64,000 nt of DNA from Pseudomonas hydrolytica (GTDB lineage Bacteria; Pseudomonadota; Gammaproteobacteria; Pseudomonadales; Pseudomonadaceae). This document shows positions 10,130 through 19,279 of this stretch, in pieces. Position 1 is the stretch's first letter; the number at the start of each line of letters is the position of its first letter. Location of the stretch: the NCBI RefSeq assembly GCF_021495345.1, contig NZ_CP099397.1, positions 2,914,001-2,978,000 on the forward strand. Reading direction: 5' to 3'. The notes under the pieces are model-generated. The model saw only the letters and a program-made list of their open reading frames with translations. It did no database searches and was not told the DNA's origin. A program made the translations under genes and the position numbers.

Positions 10130-10149
10130 ACGCTTTATTGGAACCTGCC

Positions 10150-11169
10150 GTGAACAAAGCCCTGTTTGCCCTGCCTCTGCTGTTCGCCGTCTGCCTGGCG
10201 CTGATGCTCTACCTCGAGCCCGGGCATCTGCCTGATCGCTTCAGCCCTGCTGCCGAGACCACCGCCGTATCGCCAACATCGATCGACCAGGGCGCTGCGT
10301 CGGCAGTCCCCACCCCCGAGAAAGCGAGCAGGAAGCTTGCGCTGCCCAGTTCCTTCGCCGGCACCCAGGTCGATGGCAGCTTTCGCGTCGACGCCGACGG
10401 CAATCTGATCGTCAGCGAGGACATTCGCCGCATCTTCGACTACTTCCTCGCCAGCATCGGCGAGGAAAGCCTGCAGGCCAGCATCGGGCGTCTGCGTGGC
10501 TATATCGACAGCCAGCTGGCCGAGCCAGCACGCGCCCGCGCGCAGGCCCTGCTCGATCAGTACCTGGCCTACAAACGCGAGCTGGTGCTGCTGGAGCGCG
10601 ACCTGCCGCAGCTGGCCAGCCTGGATGCCCTGCGCCAGCGTGAAGCCACGGTACAGGCCCTGCGCGCACGGCTGTTCGACAGCGAAACCCACCAGGCCTT
10701 CTTCGCTCGCGAGGAAGGCTACAACCGCTTCACCCTGGAGCGCCTGGCCATCCAGCATGACGCCAGGCTGAGCGACGACGAAAAAGGCCTGGCCGTGGAC
10801 CGTCTGCGCGCCTCGCTGCCGGAGGAGATGCAGGACATGGTCCTGCCGCAGCTGCAGCAGGAGCTGCGCCAGCACACCGCGCGGCTGCAGGCACAAGGCG
10901 CCAGTGCGGCGCAGATCCGCCAGCTGCGTCAGCAACTGGTGGGCGCAGAAGCCACCACGCGGTTGGAAGCGCTGGATCAGCAGCGACAGAGCTGGCAGAA
11001 AAGGCTGGATGACTATCTCGCCGCCAAGGCAGACATCGAGGCCAACACGGGCCTCAGCAGCGGCGACAAACGCGCCGCCATCGAGGCGCTGGCCGCCGAG
11101 CGCTTCGACGAGCGCGAGCGTCTGCGCCTGGATGCGGCCGAGCAACTGGCCGCCACCAACCGTCAGTAG
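10150..11169 (+). CDS. lif: Lipase-specific foldase Lif (LipH/LimA)
   Basis: A membrane-anchored periplasmic steric chaperone of 339 residues that folds LipA. An N-terminal transmembrane anchor (about 3-22, [17 protein letters not shown]) is followed by an Ala/Pro-rich linker. A long helical domain comes next, with the family motif region [13 protein letters not shown] (about residues 95-107) and many charged helices. The GTG at 10150 has GGAA seven bases upstream. It gives a length close to the roughly 340 residues of the P. aeruginosa protein. It converges on gntR with only four bases between the stops. Confidence 0.94.
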   Translation: MNKALFALPLLFAVCLALMLYLEPGHLPDRFSPAAETTAVSPTSIDQGAASAVPTPEKASRKLALPSSFAGTQVDGSFRVDADGNLIVSEDIRRIFDYFLASIGEESLQASIGRLRGYIDSQLAEPARARAQALLDQYLAYKRELVLLERDLPQLASLDALRQREATVQALRARLFDSETHQAFFAREEGYNRFTLERLAIQHDARLSDDEKGLAVDRLRASLPEEMQDMVLPQLQQELRQHTARLQAQGASAAQIRQLRQQLVGAEATTRLEALDQQRQSWQKRLDDYLAAKADIEANTGLSSGDKRAAIEALAAERFDERERLRLDAAEQLAATNRQ

Positions 11170-11173
11170 CGTT

Positions 11174-12193
11174 TCAGGCGCTGTCGCGCATCACCAGCTC
11201 GAAGCCGACATCGATGCAGTGCTGCTCCGGCGTCTCGCCGCGCATCAGTGCCAGCAGCATGTTCGCCGCCAGCTCGCCGATGCGTCCGCGCGTGGTACGC
11301 ACCGTGCTCAGCGCCGGATGCATCCAGGCCGCCGCAGGCAGGTCGTTGAAACCGGCGATGGCCAGCCGCCCCGGCACCTCGAGGCCCAGCTGACGGGCGC
11401 GGAACAGCGCGCCCATGGCCAGGTCGTCGTTGTTGAAGAACACCGCATCGATCTGCGGCTGCTGCGCCAGCAGGCGGTCGAGCAGCTCAGCGCCCAGGCC
11501 GATGGACGACAGCTCGGGAGTGAGCAGCTCCAGCGCCGGATCGTGGCGACCCAGGTAACGCATCACCTGGCGATAGCCTTCGGCGCGCTGCAGGGTGCGC
11601 GGGTCGAGCTGGGCAGCGGCAAAGGCGATGTGGCGATAGCCGCGCTGCACCAGGGCGCGGGTCATGGCGGCACCCGCCTCGACCTGGGAGAAACCGACGC
11701 AGTAGTCCTCGGGTTCGTCGCTCAGCTCCATCAGCGTCACCAGCGGACAGGTGCTGGCGCCGAGAATCTCGCGCGCCGCGTCGCTGCGCTCGAAGCCGGT
11801 GACCAGCAGACCCGCCGGCTGGTGCGCCAGGTAGGAGCGCAGCAGGCGCTCGTCTTCCTCGACCCGGTAATGGCTGACGCCGATCATCATTTCGAAGCCG
11901 GCCGGCATCAGCACCCGCTGGATGGCCTCGACGGTGTCGACGAACACCGAGTTGGACAGCGAGGGAATCACCACCGCCACCAGGTTCGAGCGCGAACTGG
12001 CCAGCGCCCGCGCCGCCGGATTGGGCACGTAGCCGAGCGCCTGGGCGGCGCGCATCACCTGCTCGCGCAGGGCGTCGGAGACCCTGCCCGGCTGCGACAG
12101 CGCGCGCGAGGCGGACATCAGCGAGCAGCCGGCAGCCTTGGCCACATCCGACAGGGTGACGCGTTCGGCGGAACGGCGACGACGTTGACTCAT
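11174..12193 (-). CDS. gntR: LacI-family repressor of gluconate genes (GntR)
   Basis: A 339-residue LacI-type regulator. The N-terminal helix-turn-helix with hinge (about 11-65) reads VTLSDVAKAAGCSLMSASRAL and YVPNPAARALAS. The periplasmic-binding-protein-like effector domain follows from VAVVIPSLSN. The effector is probably gluconate or 6-phosphogluconate, judging from gluconokinase and TRAP genes upstream on the same strand. A terminator lies between dctP and this gene, so it may have its own weak promoter. Two identical TAGCGCTA-centred palindromes near the gluconokinase gene are candidate targets. Confidence 0.9.
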   Translation of the reverse strand: MSQRRRRSAERVTLSDVAKAAGCSLMSASRALSQPGRVSDALREQVMRAAQALGYVPNPAARALASSRSNLVAVVIPSLSNSVFVDTVEAIQRVLMPAGFEMMIGVSHYRVEEDERLLRSYLAHQPAGLLVTGFERSDAAREILGASTCPLVTLMELSDEPEDYCVGFSQVEAGAAMTRALVQRGYRHIAFAAAQLDPRTLQRAEGYRQVMRYLGRHDPALELLTPELSSIGLGAELLDRLLAQQPQIDAVFFNNDDLAMGALFRARQLGLEVPGRLAIAGFNDLPAAAWMHPALSTVRTTRGRIGELAANMLLALMRGETPEQHCIDVGFELVMRDSA

Positions 12194-12248
12194 AGCGCCT
12201 CCAGGAAAGACCAGGCCGCGATTCTAGCAGCCTGGACGACGAATAAAG

Positions 12249-12312
12249 CGCGGGGCACGCCGCCCGGGGTACCGCCACCATGCAAGGAGCGGCACCGCCT
12301 GCGTGCCCCGCG
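12249..12312 (-). terminator. Hairpin terminator after dctP
   Basis: CGCGGGGCACGC (12249-12260) pairs perfectly over 12 bases with GCGTGCCCCGCG (12301-12312). On the minus strand the structure begins five bases after the dctP stop and is followed by CTTTATTC. The loop is long (40 bases) and the T-tract short, so some read-through into gntR is likely. Confidence 0.7.
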
Positions 12313-12316
12313 AAAC

Positions 12317-13330
12317 TTAAAGGGCGGCCTTCTCAGCCTCGGCCTGCACCTGATCGAACAGCTGCTGGCCGACCGTGTCGACCACCTTCTGGATCGCCGG
12401 CGCGGCCTGCTCGCGCATGCGCTGCACTTCGGCGGGGTCCACCTCGTTGATCTGCATGCCCTTGTCCTTCAGCTCGGCCAGCGCGCGGGCGGCTTCCTCG
12501 CGGGTGTCCTGGCGCTCGAAGTCACGCGCCTTCTTCGCGGCCTCCATGAGAATGTTCTGCTCGGTCTGCGACAGGCCGTCCCACCAGCGCTTGGACACGG
12601 TGACGATCCACGGGCTGTACACGTGGTTGGTCACGGTCAGGTACTTCTGCACCTCGTAGAACTTCGAGGAAAGGATGGTGTTGAACGGGTTCTCCTGACC
12701 GTCCACGGCCTTGGTCTCCAGCGCGGTGAACAGCTCGGAGAACGGCAGCGGCACGGCGTTGGCGCCCATCAGCTTGAAGGTGTCGAGAAACACCGGGTTG
12801 GGCATCACGCGCAGCTTGACCCCGGAGAAGTCCTCCAGCCTGGTGATCGGCCGGGTGTTGTTGGTCAGGTTGCGGAAACCGTTCTCCCAGTACACCAGGC
12901 CGACCAGGCCCTTCTCCTCCAGCTTGTCCATCACCTGGCGGCCGACCGGGCCGTCGAGCACGGCGTCGGCCTGTTCGGCGCTGCTGAACAGGAAAGGCGT
13001 ATCCCACACCGCCATTTCCTTGGTGATGCCGACCAGCGTCGCGGTGGAGCCGACCATCATTTCCTGGGCACCGCCGATCAGCGCGCTCTGCATCTGGTCG
13101 TCCGACCCCAGGCTGGCAGCGCCGAAGGTGCGCACCTTGAGTTTGCCGTCAGAGGCCTTGGCCACCTCCTCGGCGAACAGCTTGGCCGCGCGGCCCTGGT
13201 TGCTGTTCTCGTTAAGGCCGTAGCCGAAGCGGATCATCCGCGAACGGACTTCGTCGGCGTGAACGCTGACGGCGGCGAGTGGGCTGCACAGCATGGCAGC
13301 GGTGAGGATGGCGAGCAGCGGACGTTTCAT
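12317..13330 (-). CDS. TRAP transporter solute-binding protein (DctP family)
   Basis: The periplasmic receptor of a TRAP transporter, 337 residues. A signal peptide (1-25, ending VHA) is followed by the DctP fold. It has the helix-rich GQENPFNTI region and an arginine (KLRVMPNP, near residue 174) in the place that binds the substrate carboxylate in this family. With gluconokinase and GntR in the cluster the substrate is most likely D-gluconate, an inference from context. It is the last gene of the gntK-dctQ, dctM, dctP operon. Confidence 0.92.
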   Translation of the reverse strand: MKRPLLAILTAAMLCSPLAAVSVHADEVRSRMIRFGYGLNENSNQGRAAKLFAEEVAKASDGKLKVRTFGAASLGSDDQMQSALIGGAQEMMVGSTATLVGITKEMAVWDTPFLFSSAEQADAVLDGPVGRQVMDKLEEKGLVGLVYWENGFRNLTNNTRPITRLEDFSGVKLRVMPNPVFLDTFKLMGANAVPLPFSELFTALETKAVDGQENPFNTILSSKFYEVQKYLTVTNHVYSPWIVTVSKRWWDGLSQTEQNILMEAAKKARDFERQDTREEAARALAELKDKGMQINEVDPAEVQRMREQAAPAIQKVVDTVGQQLFDQVQAEAEKAAL

Positions 13331-13387
13331 CGGGACTACCTCTTATTGTTGTGAAGAAAGCCGGCGCACCCGCGCCGGTGGGTCAAC

Positions 13388-14665
13388 TCAGCGCAACCAG
13401 GCCAGCGGCACGGTAACGATGGACGGAAACGCTATCAGCAGGACGACGATGCCCAGGTAGATCAGGAAGAACGGCATCACCCCGCGCACCAGGACCTCCA
13501 TGCGCAGCTTGCCGATACCGCCGACCACGTTGAGCACGGTGCCCACCGGCGGCGTGATCAGGCCGATGGAGCCGATCAGCACGAACATCACGCCGAAGTA
13601 CACCGGGTCGACCCCGGCCTTGATGGCGATCGGCGCCAGCACCGGGGCGAGGATCAGGATGGTCGGGGTCAGGTCCAGCACCATGCCCACCGCGATCATC
13701 AGCAGCATGATCGCCAGCACCAGCAGGCGCGGGTGCTCGGCCAGCGGCCCGAGCATGGAGCCGATCTCGTCCGGCAGCTGGGCCAGGGTGATCATGTAGG
13801 CCGACACCGTTGCCGCGGCGCAGAGGAACATCACCGAGGCGGTGGTGCGGCTGGCGCGGGTCAGGGTCTCGATCAGGTCCGTCCAGCTCAGCTCGCGGTA
13901 TAACAGGGTCGACACCGCCAGGGCATAGACCGCGGCGACCACGGCCGCCTCGGTCGGGGTGAAGATGCCGAAGCGCAGGCCGCCGACGATGATCACCGGC
14001 AGCATCAGCGCCGCCACGCCATCGACCAGTACCCGGCGACGCTCGGCGGCGCTGGCCTTGGGCGGCGTCGGCTCGGTGAAGCCGCGGGCGATCAGGGTCC
14101 AGGCGACGATCAGCCCGGCACCCATGATCAGCCCCGGCACCAGACCGGCCATGAACAGCTGGCTGATCGAGGTATTGGTGACCACGCCATAGATCACGAA
14201 GGGCATCGACGGCGGGATGATCGGCGCGATGATGCCGCCAGCGGCCACCAGGCCGGCCGAGGAATGCAGCGGATAGCCGCGCTGACGCATCATCGGCAGC
14301 AACAGGGTGGCCAGCGCCGCGGTGTCGGCCAGCGCCGAGCCGGACATGCTCGCCAGCAACACCGCGGCGGCAATGGCGACGTAACCGAGGCCGCCGCGTA
14401 GATGGCCGAAATAGGCCTGGGCCATAGCGATGATGCGCCGCGAGATGCCGCCGGCGTTCATCAGCTCGCCGGCGAGGATGAAGAAAGGCACGGCCAGCAG
14501 CGGGAAGCTGTCGGCGCCGGCGAGCAGGTTCTGCGCCAGCAGCTGCACGTCCCAGAAATCCAGGTACCACATCAGCACGGCGGCGGTGAGGATCAGGGCG
14601 AAGGCGATGGGCATGCCGAAGGCCATGAACCCCAGCAGGGATGTAAGGAAGACGGCGACGGTCAT
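13388..14665 (-). CDS. TRAP transporter large permease (DctM family)
   Basis: The 425-residue membrane subunit that couples sodium to solute uptake. About 12 hydrophobic segments run through the protein, with the family features PFFILAGELMNAGG near residue 60, GGIIAPIIPPSMPF near 150, and GLITPPVGTVLNVVGG near 370. The ATG at 14665 has GAGGA six bases upstream. It lies 49 bases after the fused gluconokinase-DctQ ORF and 57 bases before dctP on the same strand. Confidence 0.95.
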   Translation of the reverse strand: MTVAVFLTSLLGFMAFGMPIAFALILTAAVLMWYLDFWDVQLLAQNLLAGADSFPLLAVPFFILAGELMNAGGISRRIIAMAQAYFGHLRGGLGYVAIAAAVLLASMSGSALADTAALATLLLPMMRQRGYPLHSSAGLVAAGGIIAPIIPPSMPFVIYGVVTNTSISQLFMAGLVPGLIMGAGLIVAWTLIARGFTEPTPPKASAAERRRVLVDGVAALMLPVIIVGGLRFGIFTPTEAAVVAAVYALAVSTLLYRELSWTDLIETLTRASRTTASVMFLCAAATVSAYMITLAQLPDEIGSMLGPLAEHPRLLVLAIMLLMIAVGMVLDLTPTILILAPVLAPIAIKAGVDPVYFGVMFVLIGSIGLITPPVGTVLNVVGGIGKLRMEVLVRGVMPFFLIYLGIVVLLIAFPSIVTVPLAWLR

Positions 14666-14714
14666 CGGCAGGTCCTCGCTGGGCAGTGCCCGTATTGTTG
14701 GAAATCAGACAGCA

Positions 14715-15836
14715 TCATTCGACCTGCGCCTGCGTCAGCCTTGCCTGCGGCGCGTGCCGCCAGAGATTGACCAGCTGCACCACCGCGAGAATCGCCAGCA
14801 CCGCCATGCTCGCCAGCACCGGCAGCATGGCCAGCACCACGGGATAGCCGACCACCGTGCTGTGGTTGCCCCAGCCGTACTGCACCTGCATCCACGCGCC
14901 CCAGGCCGACAGCAGGCTGGCGCCGGCCACCAGCAGCCAGCTCAGCGAATCCACTAGGCGCTGCGCCAGTTGCGGAAAGCGGTCGCGGATCATGCGGAAG
15001 GTCATCAGCTCGCCGCGGCGCATGCTCGAGGCCACGCCGACGAACACCAGCCAGACGAAGGCCAGCCGCGACAGCTCCTCGGCGCCCGGCCAGCCGGTGC
15101 CAAAGGCGTAGCGCAGCACCACGTTGGCAAACACTGCCACCACCATGAATGCCATCAGAACGGCCATCAGGCCGTCGGTGAGGCGATCGAACAGGCGCGC
15201 CAGGCGCCCTTCGTAAATCGGCTCGGCGCCCAGTTGCGGCCCCTGGTTAGCGCTATCAATTTCGGGCATGGCAGCAACGTCCTCCTCCACCGAAACAGCC
15301 TCCGGCAGATCGCGACACAGCCAGGCACGGATCTGCTCCAGCAGCGACTCGCGGCTGTCGGCCGCATTCAGCACGCAGACATGCGGCTCGCCGGCCGGCG
15401 TTTCGAGGGTGGCGAACTGGCTGTCGACCAGTGAGGTGGGCATGAAGTGTCCGGGGCGCGCGCCGACCCGCTGCAGCGCGGTGGCATGGTCGATCTGCAG
15501 ATGGACGAACTGCAGCCCTGGCACCGCCGCGCGCAGACGCTCACGGTAGACGCGCTTGAGCGCCGAGCAGGCCAGCACGAAGCCCTCGCCCGCCGCCTGT
15601 GCAGCGAGCATCTGCTCGCACAGGGCGTCCAGCCAGTGGCTGCGGTCATCGTCGCTCAGGGGAATGCCGGCGCGCATGCGCTCGACGTTTGCAGGAGGAT
15701 GGAAGTGGTCGGCTTCGATATGGCGCCAGCCGAGGGTGGCGGCCACCGCCTGGCTGATTTCGCTCTTGCCGGAGCCGCTGACGCCCATGACCACCAGGGT
15801 GGCGCGGGCAGGCAGGGTGAAAGGCTGTTGCTGCAT
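14715..15836 (-). CDS. Gluconokinase fused to TRAP small permease (GntK-DctQ)
   Basis: One open frame of 373 codons encodes two normally separate proteins. Residues 12-175 are a complete gluconokinase: Walker A GVSGSGKS (18-25), EADHFHPPANVERM, LSDDDRSHWL, CSALKRVYR and RPGHFMPTSLVDSQF. Residues 190-373 are a complete TRAP small subunit with four hydrophobic helices (FANVVLRYAF and GAEELSRLAFVW are typical). The linker VEEDVAAMPE contains an in-frame ATG at 15269 preceded by GGAGGAGG (15281-15288), 11 bases away, so separate DctQ could also be made. A one-base shift late in gntK would instead end it at tandem TGA-TAG (15258-15253). The fusion could therefore be a real join or a frameshift, biological or technical. 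The main start at 15836 has TGGAG. Confidence 0.9.
   Translation of the reverse strand: MQQQPFTLPARATLVVMGVSGSGKSEISQAVAATLGWRHIEADHFHPPANVERMRAGIPLSDDDRSHWLDALCEQMLAAQAAGEGFVLACSALKRVYRERLRAAVPGLQFVHLQIDHATALQRVGARPGHFMPTSLVDSQFATLETPAGEPHVCVLNAADSRESLLEQIRAWLCRDLPEAVSVEEDVAAMPEIDSANQGPQLGAEPIYEGRLARLFDRLTDGLMAVLMAFMVVAVFANVVLRYAFGTGWPGAEELSRLAFVWLVFVGVASSMRRGELMTFRMIRDRFPQLAQRLVDSLSWLLVAGASLLSAWGAWMQVQYGWGNHSTVVGYPVVLAMLPVLASMAVLAILAVVQLVNLWRHAPQARLTQAQVE
15246..15257. promoter_or_regulatory. Second candidate GntR operator, inside gntK-dctQ
   Basis: GTTAGCGCTATC is identical over 12 bases to the site upstream of the gene. Here it lies just inside the dctQ portion, 10 bases after the internal ATG. 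LacI-family operators are palindromes centred on CG, which this matches (TAGCGCTA). It may act as an auxiliary operator for looping. Confidence 0.5.
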
Positions 15837-15887
15837 GGAAACTCCAGGACACCATCGATGTGGTGCCGCTCATTGTTTGCGCCGGAT

Positions 15888-15899
15888 GTTAGCGCTATC
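15888..15899. promoter_or_regulatory. Candidate GntR operator upstream of gntK-dctQ
   Basis: GTTAGCGCTATC, flanked by GGAT and CCA, forms a near-palindrome 52 bases before the gluconokinase start, in the 195-base gap shared with the divergent TonB receptor gene. The position suits a repressor site over the promoter. A TAGCGCT core agrees with what I recall for Pseudomonas GntR. Confidence 0.6.
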
Positions 15900-16031
15900 C
15901 AAATCGTTCGACAACCCCGCACCGGCAACATTTGGTAGAGCATTTCCCGCATCTGCCATGGTCAAGTGCTGGTCCGTAACCAATGGACAAGGTCAAGATC
16001 GCCTGCCTGCACCCAAGGAGATGTTTCGCTT

Positions 16032-18116
16032 ATGCATCGGCCGAGCCCCCGCGTCTGGCTGCCCGCCCTGCTGCTACCGCTGGCCGCGCAGGCCGAGAAC
16101 GCCAGCTATCAGGCCGAGCCGCTGGTGGTTACTGGCAGCCGCTATCAGGCAAGCGGCTGGCGCCTGCCCTTTTCGGTCAACCGCATCGATGCCGAGCAGG
16201 CCACTCTGGGCAAGCCGGGGGTCAATCTGTCCGAGGCGCTCGGCAGCGTGCCCGGCCTGGTGGTGCAGAACCGGCAGAACTACGCGCAGGATCTGCAGGT
16301 GTCCTCGCGTGGCTTCGGCGCCCGCTCGGCCTTCGGCATTCGCGGTATCAAGCTGCTGGCCGATGGCGTGCCGCTGTCCAACCCCGACGGCCAGGGCCAG
16401 GCGGCGACCTTCGATCTGGACAGCCTGGAGCGCATCGAGGTGCTGCGCGGCCCCTTCGCCAGCGTCTACGGCAGCAACTCCGGCGGGGTGATCCAGCTGT
16501 TCTCGCGCGATGGCGAGGGCGCGCCGAGGGTGTCGCTCGACACCTCGCAGGCGGCTTTCGGCACCAGCCGCACCCGTGTGGCGGCTGAAGGCGGCAATGA
16601 CCAGGCGGGCTTTATCCTCAACCGCTCGCACTTCGAGACCGACGGCTATCGCGACCACAGCGGCGCCATCCTCGACAAGACCTTCGCCAAGCTCACCCTG
16701 TATCCGGACGATGCCAGCAAGCTCAGCCTGAGCTTCAGCCAGCTCGACCAGAACGACACCCAGGACCCGCAGGGCCTGACCTGGCAGCAGGTGCAGGACG
16801 ACCGCCGCGCCGCCGCCCCCAGCGCTGTGGCGTTCGATACGCGCAAGACGGTCGATCACCAGCAGCTGGCCCTCAACTACGAGCGCAGCTTCGCCGCCGG
16901 CACCTGGCAGAGCACGGTCTACAGCGGCACACGGCGGGTGATTCAGTACCAGTCGATCCCGGTGGCGGTGCAGGCCAACCCGTCCCATTCCGGCGGGGTG
17001 ATCGATTTCGAGCGGCGCTTCCATGGCATCGGCAACCGCTGGATCCAGCCCTTCGACCTGGGCGCCAGCCTGCTGACCCTGACCGCCGGCCTGGATTACG
17101 ACCAGTCGCGCGACGACCGCCAGGGCTACGAGAACTTCGTCGGCAGCACCCTGGGCGTGAAAGGCAATCTGCGCCGTGACGAGCGCAACGAAGTCAGCAG
17201 CCTGTCACCCTACCTGCAGGCTGCCTGGCAGTTGGGCAAGCTCGACCTGCAGGCCGGCCTGCGCCATAACCAGGTGAAGTTCGAGGTGGACGACCGCTTC
17301 CTGAGCAATGGCGACGACAGCGGCTCGGTCACCTACCGCGAGCTGACCCCGACCCTGGGCGCCAGCTACGCGCTGCTGCCCGAGCTGAACCTCTACGCGA
17401 GTTGGGGCAAGGGCCTGGAGACACCGACGCTCAACGAGCTGTCCTACTCGGGCGCCGGCGGCGGTTTCGGCTTCGACCTGCAACCAGCCACCAGCAAACA
17501 GCTGGAAATCGGCCTCAAGGCCCGTCTGGCCGAGGCCACCAGCCTGCAGCTAGCGCTGTTTCAGATCGATACCGACGACGAGCTGGTGGTGGCATCCGCC
17601 AGCGGCGGCCGCACGCGCTTTCAGAACGCCGCACAGACCCGCCGCCGCGGCGTGGAGCTGGCAATGGAAAGTCAGCTCAGCGAAACCCTGCGCGCCACCC
17701 TCGCCTACACCCGCATCGACGCCGCCTACAGCCAGGACTTCACCAGCGGCGGTCGGCTGATCGAGGCGGGCAATCGCCTGCCCGGCATCCCCGCCAGCAC
17801 CCTGTATGGCGAACTGGCCTGGCAGCCGCGCGAGGGCTTCAGCACCGCCCTCGAAGGGCTGTACCGCAGCAAGCTGTATGTCGAGGACAGCAACGCCGAC
17901 AAGGCCGCGCCCAGTTACGCCCTGTTCAACTGGCAGGCGCGCTTCGAGCAAACGCTCGGTGCCCTGACCTTCAATCAGGTGCTACGCATCGACAACCTGC
18001 TGGACCGCGAATACATCGGCTCGGTGATAGTCGGCGAGAGCAACGGCCGCTATTACGAGCCGGGGCCGGAGCGCGCCTGGTATATCGGCGCGGGGGTGCA
18101 GTACCGGTTCGATTGA
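16032..18116 (+). CDS. pqqU: TonB-dependent receptor resembling PQQ importer PqqU/YncD
   Basis: An outer-membrane active transporter of 694 residues. A signal peptide (about 1-23) is followed by a TonB box region (PLVVTGSR), the plug domain (about 45-160) and a 22-strand barrel ending in an aromatic/acidic residue pair (YRFD). Many blocks match my memory of E. coli YncD, recently shown to import PQQ: QNRQNYAQDLQ, NPDGQGQ, DTRKTV, ETPTLNELSY, and VGESNGRYYEP near the end. AAGGAG precedes the ATG at 16032. It is divergent from the gluconate operon. PQQ links the two, since PQQ-glucose dehydrogenase makes periplasmic gluconate. The substrate is inferred from similarity. Confidence 0.88.
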   Translation: MHRPSPRVWLPALLLPLAAQAENASYQAEPLVVTGSRYQASGWRLPFSVNRIDAEQATLGKPGVNLSEALGSVPGLVVQNRQNYAQDLQVSSRGFGARSAFGIRGIKLLADGVPLSNPDGQGQAATFDLDSLERIEVLRGPFASVYGSNSGGVIQLFSRDGEGAPRVSLDTSQAAFGTSRTRVAAEGGNDQAGFILNRSHFETDGYRDHSGAILDKTFAKLTLYPDDASKLSLSFSQLDQNDTQDPQGLTWQQVQDDRRAAAPSAVAFDTRKTVDHQQLALNYERSFAAGTWQSTVYSGTRRVIQYQSIPVAVQANPSHSGGVIDFERRFHGIGNRWIQPFDLGASLLTLTAGLDYDQSRDDRQGYENFVGSTLGVKGNLRRDERNEVSSLSPYLQAAWQLGKLDLQAGLRHNQVKFEVDDRFLSNGDDSGSVTYRELTPTLGASYALLPELNLYASWGKGLETPTLNELSYSGAGGGFGFDLQPATSKQLEIGLKARLAEATSLQLALFQIDTDDELVVASASGGRTRFQNAAQTRRRGVELAMESQLSETLRATLAYTRIDAAYSQDFTSGGRLIEAGNRLPGIPASTLYGELAWQPREGFSTALEGLYRSKLYVEDSNADKAAPSYALFNWQARFEQTLGALTFNQVLRIDNLLDREYIGSVIVGESNGRYYEPGPERAWYIGAGVQYRFD

Positions 18117-18137
18117 GGCGATTGCCGTAGGGGGCGC

Positions 18138-19265
18138 CTACAAACCGCGCGCAATCACCATCCGCTGCACGTCGCTGGTGCCTTCGTAGATCTGGCACAC
18201 GCGCACGTCGCGGTAAATGCGCTCGACCGGGAAGTCCTTGAGGTAGCCGTAGCCGCCGAGGGTCTGGATCGCCGCGGAGCAGACCCGCTCTGCCATCTCC
18301 GAGGCGAACAGCTTGGCCATCGAGGCCTCGGTCAGGCATGGCAGGCCGGCTTCGCGCAGGCTGGCGGCGTGGTGCACCATCTGCCGCGCCACGGCGATCT
18401 GGGTGGCCATGTCGGCCAGGCGGAAGGCCACCGCCTGGTGCTCGATGATCGGCTTGCCGAAGGTGACCCGCTCGTGGGCGTAGTCGCGCGCCGCCTCGAA
18501 CGCGGCGCGGGCCATACCTACCGATTGCGCGGCTATGCCGATGCGCCCGCCTTCCAGGTTGGCCAGGGCGATGCGGTAACCCTCGCCCTCCTCGCCCAGA
18601 CGCAGCTCGGCCGGGATGCGCACCTCGTCGAGCTGGATCTGGCAGGTGTCCGAGGCATGCTGGCCGAGCTTGTCCTCCACCCGCACCACCGAGAACCCCG
18701 GCGTGTCGGTGGGTACGATAAAGGCGCTGATGCCCTTCTTGCCGGCCCCTGGGTCGGTGACGGCGAAGACGATGACCATGCCGGCGTGGCTGCCGGAGGT
18801 GATGAACTGCTTGGCGCCGCTCAGCACGTAGTGCCCGCCGTCGCGCCGCGCGCGGGTGCGCAGGTCGCTGGCATCGGAGCCGGCCTGCGGTTCGGTCAGG
18901 GCGAAGGCGCCGAGCATGCTGCCTTCGGCCAGCGGGCGGAGAAAGCGCTGTTTCTGCGCCTCGCTGCCGTATTTCAGGATCGGCATGCAGCCCACCGAGT
19001 TGTGCACGCTCATGATGGTGGAGCAGGCACCATCACCCGCCGCCACCTCTTCCAGGGCCATGGCGTAGGCCAGGTGGCCGGTCTCGGCGCCGCCCCATTG
19101 CTGCGGCACCAGCATGCCCATAAAGCCCAGCTGGCCCATCTCGGCAATGGCCTCGGCTGGGAAGCGATGCTCGCGGTCCCAGTCGGCGGCGAAGGGCTTG
19201 AGCCGTTCCTGGGCGAACTGGCGGGCCATGTCGCGGATCAGTAGTTGTTCTTCGTTGGGCAGCAT
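18138..19265 (-). CDS. Acyl-CoA dehydrogenase
   Basis: An FAD enzyme of 375 residues that introduces a trans-2 double bond into short or branched acyl-CoAs. The family signatures are [13 protein letters not shown] (about 120-135), KQFITSG, and [23 protein letters not shown] followed by [15 protein letters not shown] near the C-terminus. The start MLPNEEQ at 19265 is preferred because GGAG lies six bases upstream. An ATG 12 bases earlier directly abuts the REP element and lacks a ribosome site. It is the most downstream gene of the minus-strand set ligase, AraC, SDR, thiolase, dehydrogenase. It is closely similar to the dehydrogenase at 44851. Confidence 0.93.
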   Translation of the reverse strand: MLPNEEQLLIRDMARQFAQERLKPFAADWDREHRFPAEAIAEMGQLGFMGMLVPQQWGGAETGHLAYAMALEEVAAGDGACSTIMSVHNSVGCMPILKYGSEAQKQRFLRPLAEGSMLGAFALTEPQAGSDASDLRTRARRDGGHYVLSGAKQFITSGSHAGMVIVFAVTDPGAGKKGISAFIVPTDTPGFSVVRVEDKLGQHASDTCQIQLDEVRIPAELRLGEEGEGYRIALANLEGGRIGIAAQSVGMARAAFEAARDYAHERVTFGKPIIEHQAVAFRLADMATQIAVARQMVHHAASLREAGLPCLTEASMAKLFASEMAERVCSAAIQTLGGYGYLKDFPVERIYRDVRVCQIYEGTSDVQRMVIARGL

Positions 19266-19279
19266 GGCTGGCTCCATAC

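Noticed and set aside
18127-18141. GTAGGGGGCGCCTAC palindrome after the TonB receptor gene
   Set aside because: It has the GTAG and CTAC ends of the REP family but none of the GGTGCGC stem, so I do not count it as a member. It may be a decayed remnant.
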